Notes: a model not told the origin generated them from the sequence alone. 64,000 nt of DNA from JAAYAY01 sp964563135 (GCA_964563135.1 CAZLWV010000015.1:13471-77470), one strand, 5' to 3'. Positions 34,722 through 44,604 are shown, counted from the stretch's first letter. Made by a program: numbers and translations.

Positions 34722-36209
34722 CTATTGCTCGTCCTTTTTGTTTCTCATATCACGCTTTCGACGCCGGAGCTCTTTCTCACGCTCCTTCTTGAGCCTGGCT
34801 CGCTCCTTCGACGTGAGCCGCTTGCCGGTGCCCTGCTTCTTCACGCTGAGCCGCCCCATGGGATTGGCAGCCGCACTCTGCGACAACTGCTGGACGGCCT
34901 TCATCCGGTCTCGCATCCCCAGGCCGGCCATCTTCTTCATGATGTCGGCCATACCGTCGTACTGCTTGACCAGTTCGTTGACCTCGTGCGGCTCGACCCC
35001 CGAACCGGCGGCAATCCGCCGACGCCGGCTCTGATCGATCAGCTTCGGGTTGCGTTTCTCTTCAGGGGTCATCGAGTCGATGATCCCGCCAAGTCGTCGC
35101 ATGTCGCCTTCGGCATCGAGATCGTGCATCAGATCCTTCAGTTGCCCCATTCCCGGCAGCAGGCTGAGAACCTTCTGAACCGGACCGAGCTTCTTGATCT
35201 GCTGGAGCTGCTTGCGGAAGTCGTCAAGCGTGAACTCACCCTTCCGGAGCCGCTCCTCCTGACGCTTCATCTCCTCCTGGTCGAACTTTTCCTGGGCCTG
35301 TTCGACCAGCGAGAGGATATCGCCCATGCCGAGAATCCGGCCTGCCATCCGGTCGGGATGAAATTCCTCCAACGCGTCGAGGTGCTCACCGGTGCCGATG
35401 AACTTGATCGGCACGCCCGTTACCGCCTTCACCGACAGCGCGGCCCCACCGCGGGCGTCGCCGTCCAGCTTGGTAAGAATCACCCCGTCGAGCTCCAGGG
35501 CCTCATTGAACGCCTTGGCGCTGTTGACCGCGTCCTGCCCTGTCATCGAGTCGACTACAAAATAGACCTGATCGGGCTCGACCCGGCGCTCGATCATCGA
35601 GAGCTGCTGCATCAGCTCCTGATCGACGTGCAGTCGACCGGCCGTGTCCAGGATCACCACGTTGACCTCGGCCTTCCGGGCCGCGTCCACGGCATGGCGG
35701 CATACCGCCACGGGGTCTTTCGAATCGTGTTCAGCATGCACCGGGATCCCGAGCCCCTGGCCGAGCACTTCGAGCTGCGTGATAGCCGCCGGACGCTGCA
35801 GGTCCGCCGCCACCAGCATCGGTTTCTTGCCGCGTTCGATCAACAGCCGGCCGAGCTTGCCGCAGGTCGTCGTCTTTCCGGAGCCCTGCAGGCCGCAAAG
35901 CATGATGATCGACACGGGAGGCTTCAGATGCAGCGAGTGGTCGACCGGCCCCATCAGGTTGATCAACTCCCGATGGACAATGCCGACGAGCTGCTGCGTC
36001 GGATTGAGCGATTTCAGCACTGTCTCACCGACCGCCTGCTCCGACACCCGTGCCATGAAATCCTTGACGGCCGGAAAACTCACGTCGGCTTCGAGCAAAG
36101 CGGTCTGAACGGATCGCAGACCCTCGCGCATATTCGCTTCGGTCAGCTTGCCGCGTCCCCGAAGGGATCTCAATGCGGAGCCAAGGCTTTCCTGAAGTGA
36201 CTCGAACAT
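34722..36209 (-). CDS. ffh: Signal recognition particle protein Ffh
   Basis: SRP54 GTPase that binds signal sequences and 4.5S RNA. N domain (1-85), G domain with G1 GLQGSGKTT (106-114) and the DTAGRLHVD motif, then the Met-rich M domain from about 330 (LLPGMGQLKDLMHDLD). The C-terminus is Lys/Arg-rich. ATG 36209 (495 residues) is preferred to a TTG two codons earlier; neither has a strong Shine-Dalgarno. First gene of a five-gene minus unit. Confidence 0.97.
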   Translation of the reverse strand: MFESLQESLGSALRSLRGRGKLTEANMREGLRSVQTALLEADVSFPAVKDFMARVSEQAVGETVLKSLNPTQQLVGIVHRELINLMGPVDHSLHLKPPVSIIMLCGLQGSGKTTTCGKLGRLLIERGKKPMLVAADLQRPAAITQLEVLGQGLGIPVHAEHDSKDPVAVCRHAVDAARKAEVNVVILDTAGRLHVDQELMQQLSMIERRVEPDQVYFVVDSMTGQDAVNSAKAFNEALELDGVILTKLDGDARGGAALSVKAVTGVPIKFIGTGEHLDALEEFHPDRMAGRILGMGDILSLVEQAQEKFDQEEMKRQEERLRKGEFTLDDFRKQLQQIKKLGPVQKVLSLLPGMGQLKDLMHDLDAEGDMRRLGGIIDSMTPEEKRNPKLIDQSRRRRIAAGSGVEPHEVNELVKQYDGMADIMKKMAGLGMRDRMKAVQQLSQSAAANPMGRLSVKKQGTGKRLTSKERARLKKEREKELRRRKRDMRNKKDEQ

Positions 36210-36567
36210 GGGCAAATCCGGACTTGATCCAACTACGAAGCCAACGAGTTGCCGAATCGCACGGACTGCAACCGGCTCGCCAGCGCGCAGACTCCACCCT
36301 CCTCGCCAAGGCCACCACGCCCGGGCAAACGGTAATCCCCTATGCTAACGAATCCCCCGCCGAGTTGGCAATGCTCGTGGGAGCTAAAATCGTCAGCTTC
36401 TCCCCGCACGCAGAGGGGCCCACAGTCCATGAGCAACGGTTGGCGCCTGCAGTATCTTCGGCGTGCAGGGCGATTCTCGTTAGCCATCCTCCGCAAAGGG
36501 GGGCATCTCCTTCGCGTCCAAGGCTGCCTCAATGCTGCTCCGGGCCATGAAGTCAGCACGCAGAGGA

Positions 36568-36676
36568 TGTGAATCTCTCGAAACAGGCCTTCAAAGATGG
36601 GCCTGTTCTGATCTCGAGACCAGGTTCTTCGAACGAAGCAGGGGTAGTTTTTTGCACCCTGAACGAGAGATTCACA
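36568..36676. repeat. 109-nt inverted-repeat-bounded structure (possible structured RNA or small element)
   Basis: TGTGAATCTCTCG (36568-36580) and CGAGAGATTCACA (36664-36676) are perfect 13-nt inverted repeats. Inside, AACAGGCC (36582-36589) pairs perfectly with GGCCTGTT (36600-36607) around 10 nt; CTTCG/CGAAG and AGGG/CCCT pairings near 36628-36660 are weaker. Together they could form a multi-branch junction. A T6 run lies at about 36648-36653. Confidence 0.55.
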
Positions 36677-36830
36677 CGCTCGCAGGCCTGAAGGTAACCC
36701 CCAGGAAGAGCTAGTTTTCCGTTTCAATTGTCGGAATCTTGCCGAATTTGGGCATTTAACCGTGCCTTCGCCCCCTTCCATGGATGCCGTCGTGCATCAC
36801 ATATTTGTAAAAATGGAACAAGTGGGGAAT

Positions 36831-36859
36831 TTGACACGTGCCTAAGGGGGGGCTAGAGT
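36831..36859 (+). promoter_or_regulatory. Sigma-70-type promoter for the DUF1573 gene
   Basis: TTGACA (36831-36836), a 17-nt spacer and TAGAGT (36854-36859) in front of a leader of about 115 nt. The -35 matches all six consensus bases, the -10 four of six. Confidence 0.6.
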
Positions 36860-36981
36860 TCTCCAGCCATCAACGTTGGTGGCACGTGTACCCGATGCAT
36901 TCCCACCCTGTCGTCCGCCGGAAACAGACGAGTCCCAAGCCAGTTCTCGCCCGGCTCAGCCGTCCGCAAGGAAATCCATCC

Positions 36982-37968
36982 ATGTTCCGCCAGGTTTCGT
37001 GTGCGACACTCCTCCTCTTGACCCTCACCTCTGCTCTTTCAGCCCAGGAATGGGCGGAGAAGATGTTTCAGCAGCGCGTTCATGAGTTTGGCGACGTCGC
37101 CCGTGGCGCAAAGGCGGAGTACCGCTACGAGTTGACAAACCTCTATGAAGAGGACGTGCATATCGTAAGCGTCAGCTCAAGCTGCGGCTGCACGAGCCCG
37201 CGGATCGAGCAGGACACGCTCAAGACGCATGAGACAACCGCAATTGTCGCCAAGATCAATACAGACCGGTTCCAGGGGCAGAAGGGTGCCACGCTGACGG
37301 TTACTTTCGACAAACCGTACTATGCCCAGGTGCAGCTCCAGACGCGCGTCTACATTCGCAGTGACGTGGTCTTCAACCCCGGATGCGTGGAGGTCGGGGC
37401 TGTGGCAGAAGGCCAAGCGGCAGATCGCCAGGTGCTCGTGGCCCACGCGGGGCGATCCGACTGGCAGATTCTGGAGGTGGCATGCGCCAACCCGCACATT
37501 ACCGCCACGTTTGAGGAGCTCAGCCGTAGTGGCGGAAATGCCCGCTATCAGATCTCCGCCCACCTCGACGAGAGTGCCCCGGTGGGTTATGTGAACGAGT
37601 ACTTGATCCTCAAGACGAATGACCGTAACCGTACCCAGGTTCCGCTTCCCATTCAGGGACGGATCGAACCCTCGATCGTTGTCAGCCCCCCATCTCTCTT
37701 CATGGGCAATGTCGAACCGGGCCAGACGGTAATGAAAACCATTGTGCTCCGGGGTGCCAAGCCGTTCCGAGTGGTTTCCGTCAGTTGTCCCGACGAGAGA
37801 TTCAAGTTCGAGGTCCCCGGCAGTTCGGCCGAACCAAAGACAGTGCATGTCATCCCCGTGATCTTTGTCGGGGACGCCACCAGCGGCAAGCTGGAACAGA
37901 CCATCCGAGTTCAAACCGACCTGGGTCTTCCGGTTCCGGAACTCCCCGCCTACGCTGTCATTCAGTAA
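36982..37968 (+). CDS. Secreted DUF1573-domain protein
   Basis: ATG 36982 follows AAGGAAA and begins a signal peptide (FRQVSCATLLLLTLTSALSA). The mature part opens with a DUF1573 domain: HEFGDVARGAKAEYRYELTN, then IVSVSSSCGCTSP. The SCGCT motif is typical of this Ig-like family, which is frequent in Planctomycetota and Bacteroidota. Two further beta-rich segments (about 115-210 and 220-328) look like related Ig-like domains. 328 residues. Function unknown; probably exported or surface-linked. Confidence 0.85.
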   Translation: MFRQVSCATLLLLTLTSALSAQEWAEKMFQQRVHEFGDVARGAKAEYRYELTNLYEEDVHIVSVSSSCGCTSPRIEQDTLKTHETTAIVAKINTDRFQGQKGATLTVTFDKPYYAQVQLQTRVYIRSDVVFNPGCVEVGAVAEGQAADRQVLVAHAGRSDWQILEVACANPHITATFEELSRSGGNARYQISAHLDESAPVGYVNEYLILKTNDRNRTQVPLPIQGRIEPSIVVSPPSLFMGNVEPGQTVMKTIVLRGAKPFRVVSVSCPDERFKFEVPGSSAEPKTVHVIPVIFVGDATSGKLEQTIRVQTDLGLPVPELPAYAVIQ

Positions 37969-37999
37969 CGGCAGTTCCCCGCGCTGCTGGAAGAGGATT

Positions 38000-38494
38000 T
38001 CAACTCTTCTCTTCCAGCAGGTCTCCCTCGGTGATCGTGCGGAATTCTTTCGCGGCCAGCGTTTCCAGGCCGAGATCGATGTTGTCGACCATCAGGGCAA
38101 CAGCCGCACGGCCATGGGGACGGACGATCAAGGGATAGGCCTGAACGATGTTGACCTCGGCCTGCAGGAGGGCCGTGCAGATTTGCAGCAGAGGCTGGGG
38201 CCCCTCGGGCAACTCGACCCCAATCAGATCGCTCTCGATGATCGCCAGACCGGCCCGCTCGAGAATCTCTCTTCCCTCTTCAGGGTGGCTCAGCAGAAAT
38301 CGGACGAAAGCGCATTCTGCCGAATCGCTGATGGAAAGGGCCACAATTCGCACGTGGCTTCCCTCAAACCTGCGAATAACCTCGAGCAACTGGCCAACGC
38401 GATTCTCGAGAAACACGGTGAATTGTCGGATGGACGGGTAGTTCCGCCCGCGTGCGATGGAGGGGCCTGTTCCGGCTGCGTCACCGGTGCTCAT
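38000..38494 (-). CDS. Tandem ACT-domain protein
   Basis: Two ACT domains, small-molecule sensing folds: the first at about 24-93 (QFTVFLENRVGQLLEVIRRF), the second at about 98-158 (QICTALLQAEVNIVQAYPL). There is no catalytic domain, so it is probably a regulatory or amino-acid-binding protein. An SD-like AAGGGA precedes ATG 38494. A good promoter lies 51-79 nt upstream. 164 residues; ligand unknown. Confidence 0.85.
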   Translation of the reverse strand: MSTGDAAGTGPSIARGRNYPSIRQFTVFLENRVGQLLEVIRRFEGSHVRIVALSISDSAECAFVRFLLSHPEEGREILERAGLAIIESDLIGVELPEGPQPLLQICTALLQAEVNIVQAYPLIVRPHGRAAVALMVDNIDLGLETLAAKEFRTITEGDLLEEKS

Positions 38495-38840
38495 GGCGCT
38501 ATCCCTTGTGGAGTGAGGGATGGTGTTGGCAATTCGTCTCCGTAACTATAGATGGATGACAGGGTTCCGTCAACTGAACCTGGAGAGTCGCCAGTGCGTG
38601 ATTCTCGGAGGGGCCCAACCGGTGTCCCTGGTCCCTTGCCTTGCCCGCCACGGGCGTCGATCATCACCGGATTGCCGACGGATGGCATTGCCCGACGACC
38701 GGTGCCTGCCCGATCACGCGGATCGATTGGCAATCAGCGGTCCAGCCTTCTGCACGCCGCAGCACCGCAGATCGTGATCGCCATGGCGGGCGGCCAGCAG
38801 TCATTTTGCGGACGATTGTGCGTTGCTCCGTGAATCGGCG
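38495..38840. other. Intergenic region upstream of the ACT-domain gene
   Basis: Apart from the promoter at 38545-38573, about 270 nt separate it from the end of the LEPR-motif gene at 38841. No gene, repeat or clear terminator was seen there. Confidence 0.5.
38545..38573 (-). promoter_or_regulatory. Sigma-70-type promoter of the ACT-domain gene
   Basis: Read on the minus strand: TTGACG (38573-38568), 17 nt, TATAGT (38550-38545). Each hexamer matches five of six consensus bases. The predicted start near 38538 gives a leader of about 44 nt. Confidence 0.65.
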
Positions 38841-41800
38841 TTACTGCCAATATCCGGTTCGAAGCAGGTTGTAGGCAAGAAGTCTCGTGTCGACCTCGAC
38901 CTTGTCCTCGGAGCTGCGGTTCGACGAACGGGCGTAGACCTGGTCGAAATACCTGACCCAGTTCTCGAACGTTCCTGCCTCGTCGCCCAGCGAGCCCCCT
39001 TCGTACTTGCCGCTCTCGCCGAGGAAGGCTCCTCGGAACGTGTCGCTTCCGCTGGAATCGTAGAGATGGGCGATATCGCGCGACTCACTGGTGGAGGAAC
39101 CGACAGCGGTGACGGAATGAAAACCCTTGGCATACTGGTAGAACGAACCCTGGATGTCGGTCAGTGTGGCATATGCGGGGTACGCGCGATAGCGGTTGCC
39201 GCCTGCCTCGGAACCGGTCAGGATGGCCGTGTCGTCGCCACCGCGTGTAGAGTACGCGTAGATCCGGTTGAAACCGGTCGCGGTCGTGCCCTTTCCAGAA
39301 TCAGTCCGATTCATCGTGGCCGTGGCTGGCGCGGCCTGAAACGTATCGGCGCCTGGACTATCGTAGAAGTAGGCGTACGTAGAACCGTGACCAGGCGAGT
39401 CGGCCGTCACCGAATTGAACCCGCGAGCGTAGAAGTAGTAGGAACGGTTCCCATCGGTCATGATGGCGTAATCTGCATAGCTGTATAGGTGATTCGCCGC
39501 ATCTGTGGCACCGGTCAGCCTGGCCGTATCGTTGCCTTCGTCGGTGGCGTAGACATACACGCTGGTAAACCCGGTCGCTGAGCGTCCGGTCGACTCGTCC
39601 TTCCGGTTCAACTCAACCGTATTCGGAGACGCGATGAGTTCGTCGTCCCCGGAACTGCCGTAGAAGAAGGCGTGGTTGCGCCCTTCGGCAGGAACAGACA
39701 CTTCCACCGCTTCAAAGCCGTCCACGCGATGCGAGTAGCTTTGCGACGAGTCCGTCAGGCAGGTGTATCCGGAGTAGCTGTACAAACGGTTGGCCCCAGC
39801 GGAACCGATCATGGTCACCCGGTCGTTTCCCTCGCCGGAATCGACCAGGATGCGTTCGACACTCGTGGCGCGGATCTGATACGACTCGGCGATCACCTCT
39901 GCCGAGGTGGTATCCAGTGTCACCGTTTCGCCCGCTCCCGTGCCGACGATTGTGATCTTGTCCCTGCCACCAAGACCATTGATTTCCATCTCGTTGACCA
40001 GGGGCCGCTCGAACGCGTGTGCCGCCCCGTTGACTCTGACAACGTATTCGGTGTCGCTCACGATCACCGTGATCACGTCGGCTCCTTCTGTTCCCACCAC
40101 CTCCCTGGAACGGTCGATGGGCGAGTTGCCGAAGTTGACGTTCTCTGCCACAGCACCTGACGTCACATTCACGTACTGCGGTGCGGATGCTCCCGCCGCA
40201 CCATCACCGCCGAGCCCGACGAGCTTGCCATACTGCGCACCGCCGAGGGCCAAGGTACCCCGAACGCCGCCGGAAACCGGATCGACACGATAGACCGTTC
40301 CGGACGAATCGAGCGGACCGATCAGCAAATCACCGCCGGCACACGCCAGCCCGCCACGGGTCTGCGCGATGCCCGTCGACAGAGTCCGGTTGATCTTGCC
40401 CGTTGTCGGATCGACTCGGAAGACCGTTCCTTCCCCGTTGCTGCAGTAGAGAGCCCCGTCGGCAGCCGCACCTGTCAGGCTTCCAACCAGTTGCACTCCC
40501 GAGAACGACCATACAAGTGTGATCTGCTTCCGGAGCGGATCCCATCGCAGAATCTGACCCTTTTCGTGCTGTAACAGGTAGACCATTCCCTTCAGATAGG
40601 CAAGTCCCGAGATCGATCCAGCATCCACGAAGGTGATGGCCTGCGAATCGATTACCGTCCCGGTGTTGAGGTCGAGTTCGTAAAGGACACGTGAACTGCC
40701 CTCGAAGTAGTAAAGCCGGTCCCGCCCTGTGGCGAGTCCTTGCGGCCCCATCGAGGTCGCCGTACCTGGTGCAGAGAACTCGTTGATGATTGCCCCGCTG
40801 TCCGGATTGAATTCGACGATCGTTGCCACGCCCGTCCCGCTATTGAGCCGCACGGCAAACAGGCGGCCTTGGGAGAGACTCTCGCCCGGCGAGGTTTGCA
40901 CCCAATACGCCGGCGTCTCCGTCGCTACGGCGTGGGTTCCCGGCAACACGCCGGCAATCACATACGAACCGTCCTCTGCCGTCTGGGCGAACTGCTCTCC
41001 CAGGTCCCGGATCCCATTCTCGTTGTCGTCGAGAAAAACCGTCCAGTCCCCCGTGCCGGGCTCACCATCGTCCCAGAGTCGATCGCCGTCGACGTCTCGC
41101 CAGACGCTGCCTCGAATCTCCGCCGGAACCTGCGGCGCCCCATCCCCTGCCAGTCCCGTGAAGAAGTACGATCCTGGAACACTGAGCCGCTCGGTCATCG
41201 TCCCAGTGGAAGGATCGATTCGATAGACGTAGGGCTCGTCGCGGTCGGCCGCTAACAACTGTCCATCTACATAGGCAAGGCCGCCGGCATAGTTATAGGA
41301 GTACCCCTTTGCCGTGAATACGCGAAGCGCGCCATCGCTGGGCGAGATCTCAGCAATTCTCCCCGACTGTCCGGAGGCATAGAGCACTCCGCGGTCTCCC
41401 GCACCGGTCAGCCCTCCGCCAACTTCAAAGTCGATTGTCATTCGCTTGACGACGCTGTCGCCAACCGGGTCCCAAACCAAGAGACTCTTGTTGCCGGGGC
41501 GCCCCATGTAAACCAATCCATTGAGACAAGCAAGACTGGCTACGCCCGGATCACTTGCGTTTCCCACCAAGTCGGAGTCAATCACAGCCCCAGTATCTGG
41601 ATTGATCTCATAGAGAGTGTGCGGACCGCTTCCGTTCCCAGCCATGAAGAACAGGCCACTGACCGCCGACGCCAACCCCACGTAGCTGGCGTTACTGATC
41701 GACCCAGGCGCGTCGAAGTTGGCAATGGTTCCCCCCGTGGCCGGATCAAGCTCATGGATCTGTCCTTTGGTGCCTGTTACTCGAAGAGCGAACAGTCTGT

Positions 41801-42002
41801 CCGACCCGGTTCCAGCCGCGTAGCTCACCGCGCCGCCAGACTCTGCCGGCAGGGGATACGAGGCATACTCCTCCGAACCGCTCGCCACGCTGAGCAACGT
41901 CCGATTTTCGAGGCACTCCAGCGTTATTCGCCGGGGCGAGACTCCCGTGCTCCGAGTCGAACGATCAAGACCACGCAGCCACCGCGAAAGAAACGTCACC
42001 AT
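38841..42002 (-). CDS. LEPR-motif extracellular protein with SdrD-B-like domain and 99-residue repeats
   Basis: 1053 residues; ATG 42002 follows GGGGAG. The N-terminus has basic residues and LECLENRTLLS, the planctomycete LEPR-type export motif. Residues about 60-300 and 385-600 form two beta-propeller-like halves (repeats around YEINPDTGAVIDS and FEFNPDSGAIIN-like text). Between them (about 312-380) is an SdrD B-like domain (IRGSVWRDVDGDRLWDDGEP, then LDDNENGIRDLGE) with Asp-rich calcium-binding loops. From residue 740 a unit of exactly 99 residues repeats (740, 839, 938; the third incomplete), each with LYSYxxY, GFxxV and GxDTxxL. Probably secreted and adhesive or structural; role unknown. 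Confidence 0.85.
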   Translation of the reverse strand: MVTFLSRWLRGLDRSTRSTGVSPRRITLECLENRTLLSVASGSEEYASYPLPAESGGAVSYAAGTGSDRLFALRVTGTKGQIHELDPATGGTIANFDAPGSISNASYVGLASAVSGLFFMAGNGSGPHTLYEINPDTGAVIDSDLVGNASDPGVASLACLNGLVYMGRPGNKSLLVWDPVGDSVVKRMTIDFEVGGGLTGAGDRGVLYASGQSGRIAEISPSDGALRVFTAKGYSYNYAGGLAYVDGQLLAADRDEPYVYRIDPSTGTMTERLSVPGSYFFTGLAGDGAPQVPAEIRGSVWRDVDGDRLWDDGEPGTGDWTVFLDDNENGIRDLGEQFAQTAEDGSYVIAGVLPGTHAVATETPAYWVQTSPGESLSQGRLFAVRLNSGTGVATIVEFNPDSGAIINEFSAPGTATSMGPQGLATGRDRLYYFEGSSRVLYELDLNTGTVIDSQAITFVDAGSISGLAYLKGMVYLLQHEKGQILRWDPLRKQITLVWSFSGVQLVGSLTGAAADGALYCSNGEGTVFRVDPTTGKINRTLSTGIAQTRGGLACAGGDLLIGPLDSSGTVYRVDPVSGGVRGTLALGGAQYGKLVGLGGDGAAGASAPQYVNVTSGAVAENVNFGNSPIDRSREVVGTEGADVITVIVSDTEYVVRVNGAAHAFERPLVNEMEINGLGGRDKITIVGTGAGETVTLDTTSAEVIAESYQIRATSVERILVDSGEGNDRVTMIGSAGANRLYSYSGYTCLTDSSQSYSHRVDGFEAVEVSVPAEGRNHAFFYGSSGDDELIASPNTVELNRKDESTGRSATGFTSVYVYATDEGNDTARLTGATDAANHLYSYADYAIMTDGNRSYYFYARGFNSVTADSPGHGSTYAYFYDSPGADTFQAAPATATMNRTDSGKGTTATGFNRIYAYSTRGGDDTAILTGSEAGGNRYRAYPAYATLTDIQGSFYQYAKGFHSVTAVGSSTSESRDIAHLYDSSGSDTFRGAFLGESGKYEGGSLGDEAGTFENWVRYFDQVYARSSNRSSEDKVEVDTRLLAYNLLRTGYWQ

Positions 42003-43275
42003 AACGATACTCCCCGTTTGTCAACCTTGGTACCGCCAACAGGATATTATCAGGAGCATGACTGGAGCCATGCTCCGATGGACACATGGTTACCATGTCC
42101 AAGCAGCCTCCTGCCGCAGGCGATTGTGAGGGGTGACCCAGTCACAAATTGTCCCGAGAATAGCGCCGGGTTTGAGAAGATGCAAGAGCCAACCGGTGGT
42201 TTTTTCGAAATTAACCCCGAAACAACACATCAGAGTAGAAAACAGGGGGCACTGTTTCATGTTGATCTGTAGGGTGTTGACTGTCCCGGGGCACATTGCC
42301 CGGGGCCTTTCATGTTGTCACCAAAGGTGGGGTATACGCTTGCTATTCATCGGCCTCGGCCGGATCAGGCCCGACTGCAATCGTCCCGGCAACACCAGGG
42401 ACATGACGCAGTTCGACGCCCACCACCACCGGTTCACGCTCTCGTTGTCACCCGATTTAGGGGGGTCGGCTGCAACTGCCCCCTGGCACATGTGGAACGA
42501 GGCTTCGATTGTCGTCCGGCGAAACGGATTCCCGCGACGCGCACGACGCGCATCGAATCCTGGCCTGGCAGAGTGTATTCTGGTAGAAAAACAGACTTTA
42601 CGGCCTATCCGACCCAGAGTCTGGTCGTCTTCCGTTTACGGACCGGTGACCGCAACAGTCGATTCCAAGAGTGAGTGCCTGATGGAGGCAGTTTCGCTGC
42701 TCCGCCTGCGGACGCCGGAGAGCATTCTGGCAGCGTCCCCACGAAAGCGATTGGTGAGCAGCCAGGTTGCAGGCGTTGAGAGGCCTCCCGCCGACAGAAA
42801 TCCGGCGAACTCTCCGCAGTCGCGACAGACGTGCCAAAACGACTCTTCGGTGTCTCCTGCGCCAGCGCGACCGGTTCTGGCCAGCGGCAATCTCGCGAGG
42901 AGACGTTCCTCCACCGCCGCCCAGCTTCCCGTCGTCACCGCTGCAGCTTGCTATTCCCTCAGGCGGGGGGTATTGCAGGCTGATTTCTCACCCGCGCTCC
43001 CATTTCTGTTGGAGCAAAGTCGTTGTTCCGGACGATCCGATTATTAGGTTTATTCCGGTGATGCGGGACTTACCACTTCTCCGGATAGAAACGGTCGATC
43101 GGAACTGGCGGTTTGTGAGGAACAGCCAAGGCCGGCGACACAATTGACGGTCTGGAAACCACAACACCCGGCAGGGCGCTGGCGGTTGCTGGATCGGAGA
43201 GGGTCAAGAAGGTTGAACAGCCCCCGCACCCAAGCGGATGCTGCGAGAAGACAAAATTTTTTTGGGGGAGGGATG
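42003..43275. other. 1.27-kb region without a convincing gene
   Basis: A 304-codon plus frame (42133-43047) has erratic composition and no family sequence, so I do not call it. An 8-bp perfect hairpin (GGAGCATG 42053-42060, CATGCTCC 42069-42076) lies in the leader of the LEPR gene, and a GC hairpin at 42285-42305. The rest is an unusually long upstream region for the export lipoprotein gene, ending in T7 and the Shine-Dalgarno. Confidence 0.5.
42285..42310 (+). terminator. GC hairpin resembling the argB-leader terminator
   Basis: CCCGGGGCA (42285-42293) pairs with TGCCCGGGG (42297-42305) with one central mismatch and a 3-nt loop; CCTTT follows. The 15-mer cacattgcccggggc (42292-42306) is identical to 9914-9928 in the argB leader terminator. 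Confidence 0.5.
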
Positions 43276-44568
43276 ATGACGACACGTCAGCGTCCAACAA
43301 CCGTAATGGTACTCTGCATGCTGGTTGCGGTGGCCTCGACTGGTTGCACCAGCATCAGCAGCCGGGAAACGGTCTCACCGTACTGTTTCAGCAACGGCCT
43401 TCAAGGAGGCCCGCGAAGCGACTTGGAACCCATCAACCTGGTCCGGTTGCGTCAGGATCCGCCAGCCGTCTACATGCTTGGTCCAGGCGACACCCTGGGC
43501 ATCTATATTGAAGGTGTGCTGGGATCTCGCGACGAACCGCCGCCGGTCCATTTCCCCGAGAAGTTCCAGCGCGAGATGCCGCCGGCAATCGGCTATCCGA
43601 TCCCGATCCGCGAGGATGGAAGCCTGCCACTGCCGCTGGTTCCTCCTATCATGGCCGAGGGACTCACGATTGCCCAGTTGGAGACCGTGATCCGCAAGTC
43701 TTACACCGAAGACAACAAGATCCTCGTGCCGGGCCGCGACCGTATCATCGTCACCCTGATGAGGCCGCGAATCTACAAAGTCCTTGTGATTCGCGAAGAC
43801 GTTCAACCCAAGGGCGTGGAAAAGCGGGAGGAATCGGCCGGCGAGTTTGCCCTCGGCAACGAGCGTCTCGGTTCCGCAACACTCGTCGAACTGCGGGCCT
43901 ATGAGAACGACGTTCTCCATGCTCTCGGTGAGAGCGGCGGTCTTCCCGGTGTCATGGCGAAGAATGAACTCATCATTCTCCGAGGTACCTTCGACGAAGC
44001 CCAGGACTTGACGCCTCTGCTCGACGACATCGACTCCTACGTGCAGGCAACCGACAATTCGTCGAAGACTCCTGACAACGTGATCCGAATTCCGCTCCGT
44101 GCCGTTCCCGGAGAGCCCGTGCAGAAACTAAGGCAGGAAGACATCATTCTCGGCAACGGAGATATCGTCTACATCCAGTCTCGCGACGCGGAGGTCTTCT
44201 ACACGGGTGGTCTTCTGAAGGGCGGGCAGTTCCCCATCCCACGCGACTACGACCTCGACGTGCTTGGAGCCATGGCAATGTCTGGGGGTAGTATTGCCGC
44301 GGCCGCGGGCGGGTCGGGAATCGACGGAATCGGTACCGGAGTGGGCTCTATCTTCCCGCCAACGCGAGTCCTTGTTCTGCGGGTTGTGAACGGACGCCAG
44401 AATGCCATCGAGGTCGACTTGAAGGAAGCCATGCGGGATCCGAATCAGCGAATCCTCATTGAACCCAACGATTTGATCGTGCTCGAGTACCGCCCATCGG
44501 AAGTCGTCATGAACACGATCCTCTCGACATTCCGCATCACGATGTCTCTCGATTCCGTCTGGAACTAG
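43276..44568 (+). CDS. Polysaccharide export lipoprotein (Wza-like)
   Basis: Outer-membrane polysaccharide export protein. An N-terminal hydrophobic segment with lipobox-like STGC suggests a lipoprotein. The Poly_export domain starts near MLGPGDTLGIYIEG; REDGSLPLPLVPPI and GLTIAQLETVI follow. SLBB-like sequence is in the second half (VFYTGGLLKGGQFPIPRDYDLDVL) and near the C-terminus (IEPNDLIVLEYRP). A strong GGGGGAGGG ends 3 nt before ATG 43276; the adjacent ATG 43273 is also possible. The partner tyrosine autokinase and glycosyltransferases of a capsule locus are not nearby, so this is an orphan export gene. A strong terminator follows. Confidence 0.9.
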   Translation: MTTRQRPTTVMVLCMLVAVASTGCTSISSRETVSPYCFSNGLQGGPRSDLEPINLVRLRQDPPAVYMLGPGDTLGIYIEGVLGSRDEPPPVHFPEKFQREMPPAIGYPIPIREDGSLPLPLVPPIMAEGLTIAQLETVIRKSYTEDNKILVPGRDRIIVTLMRPRIYKVLVIREDVQPKGVEKREESAGEFALGNERLGSATLVELRAYENDVLHALGESGGLPGVMAKNELIILRGTFDEAQDLTPLLDDIDSYVQATDNSSKTPDNVIRIPLRAVPGEPVQKLRQEDIILGNGDIVYIQSRDAEVFYTGGLLKGGQFPIPRDYDLDVLGAMAMSGGSIAAAAGGSGIDGIGTGVGSIFPPTRVLVLRVVNGRQNAIEVDLKEAMRDPNQRILIEPNDLIVLEYRPSEVVMNTILSTFRITMSLDSVWN

Positions 44569-44604
44569 CGCCGCACAACACGGCAGCGATCATCGGACAA
44601 TTCC

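Larger units (their letters stand above)
36210..36981. other. 770-bp intergenic region between divergent ffh and DUF1573 gene
   Basis: No convincing coding frame; the 182-codon minus frame at 36233-36781 shows no family sequence. It holds the inverted-repeat structure at 36568-36676 and, after an AT-richer stretch (about 36710-36835), the promoter at 36831-36859. Confidence 0.6.

Noticed and set aside
36233..36781. 182-codon minus frame upstream of ffh
   Set aside because: No family sequence, no Shine-Dalgarno, and it spans the inverted-repeat structure.
42014..42024. TTGACA on the minus strand just before the LEPR-motif gene
   Set aside because: It is too close to the start codon to serve as a -35 element.
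42133..43047. 304-codon plus frame in the long gap before the export gene
   Set aside because: Erratic composition with no recognisable segment and no good start site; called non-coding instead.
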